Made by a program: the position numbers and the translations under genes
In this document: piece after piece, positions 9,272-17,931 of the stretch
Position numbering within the stretch: the first letter of the stretch is position 1
How the letters are laid out: each line of letters starts with the position of its first letter
Assembly (NCBI GenBank): GCA_019456185.1
Contig: VRUH01000014.1
Coordinates: 48,293-95,396 of the forward strand
Direction of reading: 5' to 3'
Origin: Candidatus Glassbacteria bacterium
GTDB taxonomy: Bacteria > Gemmatimonadota > Glassbacteria > GWA2-58-10
DNA length: 47,104 bases
Notes under the pieces: generated by a model
What the model saw: only the letters and a program-made list of their open reading frames with translations
Databases searched by the model: none
Told to the model about the DNA's origin: nothing

Positions 9272-10717
9272 CTACTGCTTATAGCGCTTCTGGTAGAAGT
9301 TTTGAATCCGCATTCGCAGTTCGGGACTGATCCCGTCGCGGTGCCACAGGTGGCCGTCCTGGCTGTAAACATATTTTTCGAGCAGTTCTTCGGCTTTCTG
9401 CTCGCCGGCGGCTTCCTTAAGTTCGGGAATGAACTTGATGTAGAAGTGCTTGGCCACCTCATACATCCCGTGCCACCAGGCGTAGTCGGGACCCATCATC
9501 GAGGCGCCGTGGCGCGCCCTTCGGCCCTCATGGTGCCACAGCTCCCACCAGGTCCACTCAATCGGGTCGTCGAAGTCAGCCTTGGTAATTATGCCCTCGT
9601 CCTTCAACTCCTGTATGATTGCCCTGCAGGGTTTGGCGAACTTTTCGTTGTAAAGCTCCACCAGATTGTCGTACTGAGTGTAAAAGCTTTCGACAAAAGG
9701 CTCGGCGTGGCACTGGGTGCAGAGCTGGGCCATTTTATCCCGCCTGTCCTGCCAGGTTAAGACAGCCTCGACTTTCTTGTTCTCGCCCGATTTCGTCTTG
9801 TGCATCGCCCCCACATCCGGAAGCTCGGGAGCTTCTCCCAACAGGTCCTCTTTCGAGTAATCCTCGTAAATAACCATGTTCAGCTTATCGGAAACCGGCG
9901 GGCGCAGAGTCCAGGAAATCCGCTGGCCCACATCATGTGTCACCTGTTCGCTGCCGCCCGCGCCCATATGGCATGAGGAGCAGGTGGGTCCGGTGAAATA
10001 GTCCCTGCCGGCCACCCACTCGTCACGGTCCAGGTTCATTTTCTCGCGGTTGGCGTGGTAAAGGATGCCATGCTTTGATTCGTTCCAGACTTCAATCTGG
10101 GGATGATCGGGACCCAGGTGGCACTTGCCGCAAGCTTCCGGCTGGCGCGCCTGCTCGACACTGAACGAGTGGCGGGAGTGGCAGGCCGAGCACGATCCCT
10201 TGGATCCGTCCGGGTTGATCCGTCCCATGCCGGTGTTGGGCCACGTGTCGGCGGTTGGGCGCCCGCTTTCATCGACAGCCACTTCCGAGCCGTGGCACTG
10301 CCTGCAGCCGACAACTACCGCGGGCGGTCCGCCCACAACCTCGCCCAGCAGGTTGTCCAGCGAACCAAGAATATCCGCTGCCTTTGCGTGGTGGGAGCCT
10401 TTCTGCTGATTGAATTCGGTTTCATGGCAGATCGAGCAGTCCCTGGGAGAAACAATCACCGATATCAGTTCGCCGTAGTGCTCGAACCCATCCGCATCCT
10501 GCTTCTCGGCTGTGTGGCAGGCGATGCAGGTGACATCCTGTTCGGCGTGTTTCGATGACTCCCATTGAGATACGATACCGGGACTCTCCTGCCTGTGACA
10601 TTCGATACAGGCGGTATCCTGAGCTTCAAGTGATGAAGGTGCCATAAACAGGTTCGCGGCTGCGATTACCACGGAGACCGCCGTTACGGTTGCGAAACGA
10701 ATTGTGGTTGACGGCAT
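9272..10717 (-). CDS. Periplasmic octaheme cytochrome c, hydroxylamine oxidoreductase (HAO) family
   Basis: 481 residues with a signal peptide ending near ...SSLEAQ (residue 33). Eight CXXCH heme sites are at Cys37, 64, 94, 138, 176, 196, 246 and 333, in the order and spacing of HAO-like octaheme cytochromes. The C-terminal helical part has the family's motif EWTWWELWHHEGRRARHG and GPDYAWWHGMYEVAKHFY. HAO proteins oxidise hydroxylamine. The epsilon-HAO branch, which lacks the heme-crosslinking tyrosine, instead reduces nitrite or hydroxylamine; which applies here needs an alignment. The start at 10717 is chosen because GGGAGGAGTAAAATG gives an ideal site and a clean signal peptide, whereas an upstream in-frame start would bury it. 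It is downstream of a porin gene (66-base gap). Confidence 0.9.
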   Translation of the reverse strand: MPSTTIRFATVTAVSVVIAAANLFMAPSSLEAQDTACIECHRQESPGIVSQWESSKHAEQDVTCIACHTAEKQDADGFEHYGELISVIVSPRDCSICHETEFNQQKGSHHAKAADILGSLDNLLGEVVGGPPAVVVGCRQCHGSEVAVDESGRPTADTWPNTGMGRINPDGSKGSCSACHSRHSFSVEQARQPEACGKCHLGPDHPQIEVWNESKHGILYHANREKMNLDRDEWVAGRDYFTGPTCSSCHMGAGGSEQVTHDVGQRISWTLRPPVSDKLNMVIYEDYSKEDLLGEAPELPDVGAMHKTKSGENKKVEAVLTWQDRRDKMAQLCTQCHAEPFVESFYTQYDNLVELYNEKFAKPCRAIIQELKDEGIITKADFDDPIEWTWWELWHHEGRRARHGASMMGPDYAWWHGMYEVAKHFYIKFIPELKEAAGEQKAEELLEKYVYSQDGHLWHRDGISPELRMRIQNFYQKRYKQ

Positions 10718-10783
10718 TTTACTCCTCCCATGTGAAAAGAAATCGGCGGTTTTTTTCAACGACTCGAACGACAAGAAGTAAAG

Positions 10784-12016
10784 CTAGAATTTGACGGTTA
10801 CCATGTGGTAGACCCACCACGCAGTACGGTCTCCCCTGGTTTTTTTGAAGACATCACCCGGGGAGAACACGCTCAGGCCGAAAACGTTACCGACCCCTTT
10901 ACGCGTATTGATCCCGAGGTTCAAATCTATCTCGGTGCCGATATCCGTGTCTCCGCCCGCATCCTGCTCTGCATTGCGGAAGAAATGGAGATCACACCTG
11001 AGCAGGCATTTCGGATGAGGATTCACTTCGGCCTTGAGCATGTAATCCACCAGGCCCCTGTTGCCAGTATGGGCCGGGATGTTCAGGAAATAATCCATCT
11101 GCCCGTAGAATTTGTGATTTGTGGCGTAGAGCGTATTGAAAGCTTTTATCTCGCCGGCGGAGGGATCATCGTCTCCCGATAGGAAATCTACCCCGGCCGA
11201 CAGGCGCGGCTTTGCCGGAGAGTTAAACGTGTACCCGGCCGAGGCAGCGAGCAGATACGCGCTGATATCCTCGCCAGCCTGTTCGCCACGCTGTACGGCT
11301 GTTTCGAAATCGTAGCCGAAACCGCCCACGCGTCCGGTGGCATGAAAACCTATGGTTTGCCTGCTGAGGAGCTTCATCCCCGCCGAATTTTTTACGCCGT
11401 CAGTTTCTGCGATCAAATAACCGCGCGGTACGAATTGTGGAGACGCCTTGATTTCCAGATCGATCCCGTAGATCGATTGGTCCAGGTCCTCGCCGTTTTG
11501 ATAATTCTCGGCCAGCCTGGCACTCCAGAATTCCACCTTCGCCGATTCAGGGTCGTAGATCACCCGCGCTCCATCGAACGAGCGCCCCACGTTGTCCCAG
11601 CCCACCGGGCCCACCAGCCTCTGTCCGCCGAACAACATTTCCATTCTGCCGGCAGTCACACTCAAACCCTGCGCGCCGAACAGGTTGTTGAACGTGACGT
11701 AACCCTGATGCAGATCGATGTTGTCCTGGGCAGACAAGGTGGAAACCTCTTCGCCGAACGTCCGTGAGTCCTGAAACTGGACAAACGCGGTCACGTCATC
11801 GGCCAGCTTGAAATCCAGTCCAAGCCTGGTCCGCAGAAGTGAAAATTTGTTCGCGTCGCTGGCCTGATTAAAGTCCTTGGAGTCCACCTCGCTTCGCAGC
11901 CTTATTTCTCCGTTAACAGTCAGACGGTTTTCAAGCGCCGCTAGCTGGGCAAAAGAAGAACTGGAAACCGTCAACAGAATCAAGACAGTCCGCCTGATTA
12001 TGACGTCAATCGTCAT
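10784..12016 (-). CDS. Alginate-export-type outer-membrane porin
   Basis: 410 residues. A signal peptide ending ...SSSSFAQ is followed by a beta-barrel sequence with alternating strands and a C-terminal VTVKF strand. The segment GRMEMLFGGQRLVGPVGW then NVGRSFDGARV is the hallmark of the alginate_exp porin family (PF13372), which forms 16-18-stranded outer-membrane channels. The start at 12016 is preferred over 12031 because GGAGA lies eight bases before it. The gene is upstream of the octaheme cytochrome and likely co-transcribed, so the porin may admit the cytochrome's substrate (for example nitrite or hydroxylamine) or another anion. That role is inference. Confidence 0.82.
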   Translation of the reverse strand: MTIDVIIRRTVLILLTVSSSSFAQLAALENRLTVNGEIRLRSEVDSKDFNQASDANKFSLLRTRLGLDFKLADDVTAFVQFQDSRTFGEEVSTLSAQDNIDLHQGYVTFNNLFGAQGLSVTAGRMEMLFGGQRLVGPVGWDNVGRSFDGARVIYDPESAKVEFWSARLAENYQNGEDLDQSIYGIDLEIKASPQFVPRGYLIAETDGVKNSAGMKLLSRQTIGFHATGRVGGFGYDFETAVQRGEQAGEDISAYLLAASAGYTFNSPAKPRLSAGVDFLSGDDDPSAGEIKAFNTLYATNHKFYGQMDYFLNIPAHTGNRGLVDYMLKAEVNPHPKCLLRCDLHFFRNAEQDAGGDTDIGTEIDLNLGINTRKGVGNVFGLSVFSPGDVFKKTRGDRTAWWVYHMVTVKF

Positions 12017-12087
12017 CGCATCATTCTCCATAGCTTCAGTTGTTCAGTGGTGCGAATTGCAGTCGCTTCAATGAAAGGTAAGCACAA

Positions 12088-12111
12088 CCGTATCACTCAG
12101 CAGCGATACGG
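12088..12111 (-). promoter_or_regulatory. Inverted repeat in leader of porin-cytochrome operon
   Basis: CCGTATC (12088-12094) and GATACGG (12105-12111) form a perfect 7-bp stem with a 10-base loop, about 72 bases upstream of the porin start. A second dyad TGTTT...AAACA lies at 12134-12152. Either could be an operator. No canonical FNR-type TTGAT-N4-ATCAA site was seen. Confidence 0.35.
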
Positions 12112-12216
12112 AAGATTGCGGAACAACATAAACTGTTTATCCGCGAAAAACAACATTTATGACTTCCTTATCTTGTATTCTCTTTTAGCCCATGCCATCC
12201 TTTGATCGGATTTTCT

Positions 12217-12246
12217 TTGACAAGGTGTTTTGATTGCTTATATAAT
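12217..12246 (+). promoter_or_regulatory. Strong sigma-70-type promoter for citrate synthase
   Basis: TTGACA (12217-12222), an 18-base spacer and TATAAT (12241-12246): both hexamers match consensus exactly. The predicted transcript starts near 12253, leaving a leader of about 217 nt before the GTG start. Confidence 0.8.
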
Positions 12247-12252
12247 GCGGCA

Positions 12253-12469
12253 TAGGCAACTTGGATTTAGCTTTGACCGGTTTACCGTTCCCTTAGGTCG
12301 ATCCCAGGCAAGTCCTTACAAACGGGGAAGTTACCCCGTCGCAATAGAGGAAAGCATTACCCCAGCACCCCGCCCCGGTCGGAGTACTGCCTGTTGATTT
12401 GAGCAAGGCACGGCGGCCCCTCCACAGGAGCGGATACTATCCATCAATTTTTTGTATCCGGAGGTGTCA
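12253..12469 (+). other. Long 5' leader of citrate synthase mRNA
   Basis: About 217 bases between the promoter and the coding start contain no reading frame. A perfect hairpin ACGGGG/CCCCGT (12322-12339) is present, followed by GC-rich segments that could pair (around 12360-12440). No known riboswitch consensus was recognised. Confidence 0.4.
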
Positions 12470-13744
12470 GTGAACAAGCTCAAGGAGAAACTCGCAGCCC
12501 AGATTCCCGCCCTGCGCGATGAACTGAAGGGTCTGATCGGCAACAACAGCGACAAAAAGATCAGCGAAGTGACCGTGCAGCAGTTATGGGGGGGAATGAG
12601 AGGCGTCAAGTCGCTGTTTTGCGACACGTCGGTGGTCGAGCCGGAAAAAGGCCTGATCATCCGCGGCAAATCGATTCTCGAACTTGCCGACCGCCTTCCC
12701 GAAGAAATTTTTATCCTCCTGCTCACCGGTGAACTTCCCAGTAAAGACGAACTAAAAGACTTCCAGGCAACACTGGACAGCCTGCCGCCGGTGGAGGAGT
12801 ACGTGTGGGATATCCAGCGCTCTCTGCCGGCCGATACGCACCCGATGATACGTCTTAGTATCGGCATTCTGAGCCTGGAGAAAAACAGCAAGTTCAGGGC
12901 GCGCTATACCGAGGGGATGCAGAAGGCCGATTACTGGGAGCCGGCGCTTGAGGACTCGATGGTCCTGCTGCACAAAATTCCCGAGCTGGCGGCGGGAATC
13001 TACCGGATCCACACGGGCAAGGGCGATCCGCTCCATCCAAAGACCGGTCTGGACATGGGCGCCAACTATGCTTACATGCTGGGAATTCCCGATCCAAACG
13101 GCGAGTTCGCCAACCTGATGCGCCTCTACCTGGTGCTGCACAGCGACCACGAAGGCGGCAATGTCAGCGCGCTGACCACCCACGTGGTTGGCTCCGCACT
13201 GTCGGATCCGTACTATGCTGTCAGCGCCGGCCTGAACGGGTTGGCCGGCCCGCTGCACGGTCTTGCCAACCAGGAATGCCTCGATTTCGTGCTGCATATC
13301 GAGGAACGTTTCAACGGTGTGCCCAGCGAACAGGAACTGATCGACTTCTGCTGGGAAACGCTCAACAGCGGGAAAGTGATCCCCGGTTACGGCCACGCCG
13401 TGCTGCGCACCACCGATCCGCGCTTTACCGCTTTCCGCGAATTCGGCCTCAAGCACTGCCAGGATTCCAAGCCGTTCCAGATCGTGGACATGATGTTCCG
13501 GCTGGTGCCGGATGTGCTAAAGGAGCACGGCAAGGCCAAGAACCCCTACCCCAACGTGGACGCCGGCAGCGGCTGCCTGCTCTACTATTACGGCCTGGCG
13601 GAGTTCGATTACTACACCGTGCTCTTCGGCGTGTCGCGCGCGATGGGTATGCTGAGCCAGCTGGTAATCAACCGGGCCATGGGCGCGCCGATTTTCCGGC
13701 CCAAGTCGGTGGGCCGGGGTTGGGTCAAAAGTCAGGTAAGTTAA
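12470..13744 (+). CDS. gltA: Citrate synthase, eukaryote-like (mitochondrial-type)
   Basis: 424 residues. It condenses acetyl-CoA and oxaloacetate in the TCA cycle. Active-site residues corresponding to pig-heart His274, His320 and Asp375 are visible at about His263 (GPLHGLANQE), His309 (IPGYGHAVLRTTDPR) and Asp364 (PNVDAGSG). The stretch HSDHEGGNVSALTTHVVGSALSDPY is of the mitochondrial kind rather than the hexameric E. coli GltA kind. Such eukaryote-like enzymes are known in some bacteria, for example Geobacteraceae. GGAGGT at 12460-12465 fixes the GTG start at 12470. It has its own consensus promoter and a bidirectional terminator, so it is probably monocistronic and well expressed. Confidence 0.95.
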   Translation: MNKLKEKLAAQIPALRDELKGLIGNNSDKKISEVTVQQLWGGMRGVKSLFCDTSVVEPEKGLIIRGKSILELADRLPEEIFILLLTGELPSKDELKDFQATLDSLPPVEEYVWDIQRSLPADTHPMIRLSIGILSLEKNSKFRARYTEGMQKADYWEPALEDSMVLLHKIPELAAGIYRIHTGKGDPLHPKTGLDMGANYAYMLGIPDPNGEFANLMRLYLVLHSDHEGGNVSALTTHVVGSALSDPYYAVSAGLNGLAGPLHGLANQECLDFVLHIEERFNGVPSEQELIDFCWETLNSGKVIPGYGHAVLRTTDPRFTAFREFGLKHCQDSKPFQIVDMMFRLVPDVLKEHGKAKNPYPNVDAGSGCLLYYYGLAEFDYYTVLFGVSRAMGMLSQLVINRAMGAPIFRPKSVGRGWVKSQVS

Positions 13745-13769
13745 TGGTCGGCAAAAAGAATAGCATTAC

Positions 13770-13804
13770 AAAAAAGCGGCGGGTGGACCACCCGCCGCTT
13801 TTTT
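13770..13804. terminator. Bidirectional terminator between convergent genes
   Basis: A6-GCGGCGGGT, loop GGACC, ACCCGCCGC-T6. The symmetrical A- and T-tracts serve both the citrate synthase (plus) and the dihydroorotate-dehydrogenase-like gene (minus). Confidence 0.92.
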
Positions 13805-13821
13805 GAGATATACCGGCTTTA

Positions 13822-14880
13822 TCAGGAATCTTCGTGGGAGGAGTAGGACTCGTACATCAACCCGCCCCCGTCGGTTGAGTCCACTTCGAGGTAATGTCCC
13901 TTGGAAAGCAGCAGGTATTCCATGCGCTGCTGCTCGCGGGTGCCGATCATGATATCCCGCTCCACCGAACCCGCCAGCTGGTCCACGGTATCCACTTTCC
14001 GGAGTTTCATATAGGCGGACAGCGAATCCAGCAGATGAGCGGCCTGCTTAAGGCCGTCGCGGTAAAACAGGGAGCAGACCTGGACAGTCCTGGCACCGGC
14101 CAGAATGTATTTAACGAGCGCATCGCCGCTGTGCACCCCGCCCGAGGCGGACAACTGCACTTTGGGCATCAGTTCGTGAAGGATCGTGATCCAGCGCAGC
14201 GGATAGTAAAGCTGATGGCCCGAGGTTAAACCCTGCTCGCCCTTGCTGCTGAACGCCTTGCGGCTGTTGAGGCTGATATCCAGGCCGCTCTGCCGGTTGA
14301 ACACCACCAGCGCATCGGCTCCCGCATCGACAAGTTTTTTCGCCGTGCTCTGCGGAGTTGTCAACTGGCCGCTCATCTTGACCGCCACGGGTATCTTGAC
14401 CTTCGAGGCCACCGCAGTGACAATTTGGCGGAAACTGTCCTCAGCCTGCTCCGAGGTCAGCTCCAGGTCTATCGATGGAACCGAGAGATTGAGCTCGATC
14501 GCGTCCGCCCCGGCGCCCTCGAGCTGGGCGGCATAATCCACCCACCAGCGCGATTCGGCGCAGTTGACCGATGCGATCACCGGGATACCTGTCTCCTTCT
14601 TGGCTTTTTTTATCTCCTCGCAGTACTGCTGAGCGCCGTAGACCAGGCCCACATCGGCCCTGAAATACTCGCTGGCCTCGGGGTGCGTGGAAAAGAAATC
14701 GTCGAACGTGTTGTCCTTGCGCCGGATATCTTCCTCGAAGATGCTCTTCATCACCACCGCCCCGGCGCCAGCCTCCTCGCACTGACGGACCAGGCTGGCG
14801 TTACGAGTCAGTCCGCTGCTGGCGACAATCAGCGGATTCCGCAATTTCAATCCCAGGTACTCGACAGACAGCTCCGGCAT
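13822..14880 (-). CDS. Dihydroorotate dehydrogenase-like flavoprotein
   Basis: 352 residues forming a class 1 DHOD-type TIM barrel. Visible are LRNPLIVASSGLT at the N-terminus, the ASVNC segment, IELNLSVPS near 150, the FMN-phosphate-binding ASGGVHSGDALVKYILAGA, and AVKMSGQL with the conserved Lys. It belongs to a group usually annotated dihydroorotate dehydrogenase-like protein, whose members are not the main PyrD and may act on other pyrimidines or unsaturated substrates. No pyr gene is nearby, so a role in pyrimidine synthesis is unproven. AGAGGG precedes the ATG by seven or eight bases. It shares a bidirectional terminator with citrate synthase. Confidence 0.85.
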   Translation of the reverse strand: MPELSVEYLGLKLRNPLIVASSGLTRNASLVRQCEEAGAGAVVMKSIFEEDIRRKDNTFDDFFSTHPEASEYFRADVGLVYGAQQYCEEIKKAKKETGIPVIASVNCAESRWWVDYAAQLEGAGADAIELNLSVPSIDLELTSEQAEDSFRQIVTAVASKVKIPVAVKMSGQLTTPQSTAKKLVDAGADALVVFNRQSGLDISLNSRKAFSSKGEQGLTSGHQLYYPLRWITILHELMPKVQLSASGGVHSGDALVKYILAGARTVQVCSLFYRDGLKQAAHLLDSLSAYMKLRKVDTVDQLAGSVERDIMIGTREQQRMEYLLLSKGHYLEVDSTDGGGLMYESYSSHEDS

Positions 14881-15173
14881 GGCTCACACCCTCTCTGACT
14901 GATAACTCGATAAAAACAGCAGACATAATCTGGTCAGCTTATCCCGCACAGACCGGGCCGCGGGGACACGCGCCAGCATTAATTTAAGCAAAAAATAACT
15001 GCAACTCCAGGGAAGATGTTTGAAACGTGGCTTGTCTCAACAGGGCTCCAAGGAGCTTCCGGTCTGGAAACCAGGTACCAGCTACTAATTCTAGTACACT
15101 CTCCAACAACAATATCATGGTTACCGACAGCATCGACGTCAGTTACCGCGTTTCCGATGGATTCAAATCAGTA
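14881..15173. other. Gap between two minus-strand genes, nothing identified
   Basis: 293 bases without a gene. Two weak adjacent hairpins (around 15042-15077, GGCTCC/GGAGCT and CTGG/CCAG) lie downstream of the GH123-like gene but lack a T-tract. Confidence 0.35.
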
Positions 15174-16742
15174 TCAGTCTTTCTGGCGGTTCAGCGCTTG
15201 CTCGATCTTCAATGCGATAATTTCCCTCACCCGGTAGACAGTCCGGGGATCACTGGTAAATCGGGTGGTCGATACGGCTACTTCCCCGGCAATGTGCACT
15301 TCTCCCTGCAATTCCGCCAGCAGCCTGAGATATTCGTAGTCCTCCAGACCGTCCCTCAGATTGGCCAGGCGGATCGAGGCCAGAGGGTTGCCGCCTGGTC
15401 CGGGATAGGTAAGATAGCCATCCCCGTTGTAATTTCTGAAAGTGTTGGCCGTCCAATTTCCGCGCAACTGCGGAAAGCCCTCGTTTTCTCCCCAGCTGTT
15501 GGGACTCCAGTATTCGAAGCCGGTCACGCCGGTTTGCCAGCAGATCCAGCCCAGCAGCCGGCCGTCGATGGCCGGGTATTCGAGGAAAAAGTTCGGCCGG
15601 TCCACCGGGTAGCAGCAGACGGCCAGCCAGGCTTCGTCCCCGTCGGCCACCCGTTGCTGCACCTCGGTCTTTTCGTACTGGGCCACGTAAACATCCCAGG
15701 TGTCCGCGAAACCAGCCATCGCCTTTACCCCCTCCGGGATGTTCAGGCATTGTATCACCCTGAGTTCCTGACTAACGCTTTTAACCAGCTCGTACATCTG
15801 TTTGGCCTGAGGCCAGTGTTCCCTGCCCACTTCGTCGTAATTGTAGACGTAGGCCTTGCCGTCCAGCCAGCCTCGCGGGCCGAAGCGCCGCACGTAGCTT
15901 TCAAGTTTTTGTACAAGTTCACGCTTGTAACTGGCAGAATATTCTTCCTCACCCCTGCGCTTGAGGTTGGGTATGACGTGCAGCAGGAAGGCGTTCATCC
16001 CGCGCTCCATGCAGTAGGCGATATCCTCGTCCGTCAACTCGATGTTGCCGCCCGGTCCCAGGCGGTGGCTCAGCAGCAGGTCGTACATCTTCCTTTTAGC
16101 CCGGACCGCTTCCGGACTGCCCCTCCGGTAACCGTAATAGCTGGACAGGTCGCTCACCCAGGTCAGGGTTTTGATCGACGGCGTGCGCGGCAGGTCGAAA
16201 CCCCATACCCGGAGCTTTACCGGTACTTCCCTGCTTCCTCCCCCATCCGTCGACACTTTGATGGTAGCATAGTAATAACCCGCGGCTGTCCCGCGCGGGA
16301 CATGGACGGTTACCCAAACGGGCTGAATTTCGCCCGGGGCCAGGTCGAAACTGCCGGTTTCGAGCAGCGGGTCGGGCCACCAGCCGATAGAGCTGTCGTA
16401 CTTGTCACAGACAACGGTGGTGTGAACGTAGCCGACAGGGTTGAAACTTACACTTACAGGAGAACTTTCGTCTTTTTCGAACCCGAAACCCTCCGTCCTG
16501 CTGCGGATCGACCTGAGAGTGTCCCGGTGGCCTTGAATCACCAGTTGGAACGATTCGTACTCGCCTCCTGCCACGGCAAGTTCAACCGTATCTGCGGCTT
16601 CAAAAAGTTGCTGCCTGTCGAAATAGACTTTCTCCATGCTCGATGCTACGCCCAACTTGAATGTCACCTGTTCTCCGCGGCAATCAGCTAACACTCCCAG
16701 ACAATACAGGGAGATTGCAAATAACACGGATGCGGTTTTCAA
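15174..16742 (-). CDS. Secreted GH123/DUF4091-like glycoside hydrolase
   Basis: 522 residues with a signal peptide (...GVLADCRGEQ). An N-terminal beta-sandwich (about 25-180) is followed by a TIM-barrel-like catalytic part. The motif YVYNYDEVG near residue 300 holds the Asp-Glu pair that GH123 enzymes use for substrate-assisted catalysis. The C-terminal signature YLTYPGPGGNPLASIRLANLRDGLEDYEYL belongs to DUF4091. GH123 members are beta-N-acetylgalactosaminidases, but most DUF4091 proteins are uncharacterised, so the substrate is open. The first codon is TTG at 16742, supported by GGAGA ten bases upstream. It stands alone, without a polysaccharide-utilisation locus around it. Confidence 0.85.
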   Translation of the reverse strand: MKTASVLFAISLYCLGVLADCRGEQVTFKLGVASSMEKVYFDRQQLFEAADTVELAVAGGEYESFQLVIQGHRDTLRSIRSRTEGFGFEKDESSPVSVSFNPVGYVHTTVVCDKYDSSIGWWPDPLLETGSFDLAPGEIQPVWVTVHVPRGTAAGYYYATIKVSTDGGGSREVPVKLRVWGFDLPRTPSIKTLTWVSDLSSYYGYRRGSPEAVRAKRKMYDLLLSHRLGPGGNIELTDEDIAYCMERGMNAFLLHVIPNLKRRGEEEYSASYKRELVQKLESYVRRFGPRGWLDGKAYVYNYDEVGREHWPQAKQMYELVKSVSQELRVIQCLNIPEGVKAMAGFADTWDVYVAQYEKTEVQQRVADGDEAWLAVCCYPVDRPNFFLEYPAIDGRLLGWICWQTGVTGFEYWSPNSWGENEGFPQLRGNWTANTFRNYNGDGYLTYPGPGGNPLASIRLANLRDGLEDYEYLRLLAELQGEVHIAGEVAVSTTRFTSDPRTVYRVREIIALKIEQALNRQKD

Positions 16743-16966
16743 TGTTGAAGTATCTCCAGTTTTCGGGAGTATTATTGTTCCTGTTCATATCCGCCGTGAA
16801 TCAGAGTTTTTACCGTCAAAGCGTAGTTTTGTACATGGACTGCAAAATTCATAAAGATTTCCGACTCATCGTGAAAAAACGATTGTCCATTCGACTAATT
16901 TTTCCTAACCTTGAAAAGCTATTTCAAGCAAGCCGTTATTGACTTTTTGAAAAAGGATATCGGCAT

Positions 16967-17791
16967 TTAATCGTTTTCCTTTTCCGGGGCAGGATATTTT
17001 TCGTTCAGGTAGCTGACAATCCCGTCCCATTCCGGGCTGTTCCAGATCAGCCCCTCTTTGCCTGGCAGCTGCCCGATCAACCGCCGGGCGTATTCGATCC
17101 GCTCATCGGTCATCGGGTGGGTGCTGAACAGGTTCGCCCATATCGATGGTTCCGATTCCCGCCCGGCCTTGAGCATCTTGAACATCTCGACCATCCCGTT
17201 CGGGTCGTAACCGGCCTCGTACATCGTCACCAGCCCGTCGTAGTCGGCCTCGCGTTCGGCCTCGCGGCCGTAGTAGAGCAGCCCGCCAGTGGTAAGCAGG
17301 TTGGCCACCAGGTTCGCCGTTGCTCCTCTATCACCCACGACAATTTCGGTTATTCCGCCTACAATATTCATCTGGGTCAGGCGTTTCATGCTGTGCTGGT
17401 GCACCACATGGTTGACCTCGTGGCTGATCACGCTGATCAGCTCCGCCTCTGTTTTGCTTTTACGGAACAAACCGAGGTTTATATAACAATACCCGCCTGG
17501 GATGGCGAAAGCGTTGACCGTCTCGTCATTTACCACCGTGAAAAAATACCGGATGTCCCTGCGCCTTGAGTGTTCGATCAGCGCCCGGCCGCGCGTGGTG
17601 ACAAACGAGTCCAGCCGGGCGTCGTCCAGCATCTCCTGCTGCTTGCGGATTTCCTTGTCCAATGCGTTGCCGAGCTGAACTTCCTCGCGGGTGGAATACA
17701 TGTTGAGATTCTGGATCGCACTGCAGCCTCCACCCGCAAACATCATGACTGCAGCAGCGAAAAGCGTTGCCCACACTCTTTTTATCATCAT
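16967..17791 (-). CDS. M48-family metalloprotease, lipoprotein (BepA/YcaL-like)
   Basis: 274 residues from the chosen start. The N-terminus MMIKRVWATLFAAAVMMFAGGGC is a short lipoprotein signal with lipid-anchor Cys23. The zinc motif HEVNH (124-128, HExxH) and the third-ligand segment EREADYDG are intact, as is the THPMTDERI motif near the C-terminus that is typical of M48 (Oma1/BepA/LoiP) enzymes. These periplasmic proteases take part in outer-membrane protein quality control. AAGGA at 17804-17800 stands eight bases before the ATG at 17791; a TTG at 17836 would spoil the signal peptide. A 7-bp hairpin CTTGAAA/TTTCAAG (16912-16930) downstream may be a weak terminator. Confidence 0.9.
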   Translation of the reverse strand: MMIKRVWATLFAAAVMMFAGGGCSAIQNLNMYSTREEVQLGNALDKEIRKQQEMLDDARLDSFVTTRGRALIEHSRRRDIRYFFTVVNDETVNAFAIPGGYCYINLGLFRKSKTEAELISVISHEVNHVVHQHSMKRLTQMNIVGGITEIVVGDRGATANLVANLLTTGGLLYYGREAEREADYDGLVTMYEAGYDPNGMVEMFKMLKAGRESEPSIWANLFSTHPMTDERIEYARRLIGQLPGKEGLIWNSPEWDGIVSYLNEKYPAPEKEND

Positions 17792-17931
17792 TGCCATCAT
17801 CCTTCGCTCTTCGTCTGCCTTGACAATTTTGTCCAAACAAGCAACTTAGGGTAATATACAATTATCGCCATTCACATTCAAGCCGGACATCTGTTCGTTT
17901 TTCTGTAATTCCACCCGTTGAAAGGCCCGCT

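Noticed and set aside
8188-9462. Minus-strand 424-codon frame opposite mtnA
   Set aside because: Antisense to a clear mtnA. It is Arg/His/Gly-rich low-complexity, typical of an antisense shadow in GC-rich DNA.
12340-12400. GAGGAAAG string resembling an RNase P RNA core motif in the citrate synthase leader
   Set aside because: The region is far too short, and the other conserved RNase P segments are missing.
13822-14880. Assignment as pyrD
   Set aside because: It belongs to the DHOD-like group and has no pyrimidine-biosynthesis neighbours, so a definite PyrD call is not supported.
15027-16691. Plus-strand reading frame of about 550 codons
   Set aside because: It lies exactly antisense to the GH123-like gene, has no ribosome binding site and no recognisable domains. 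The opposite strand has a signal peptide and family motifs.
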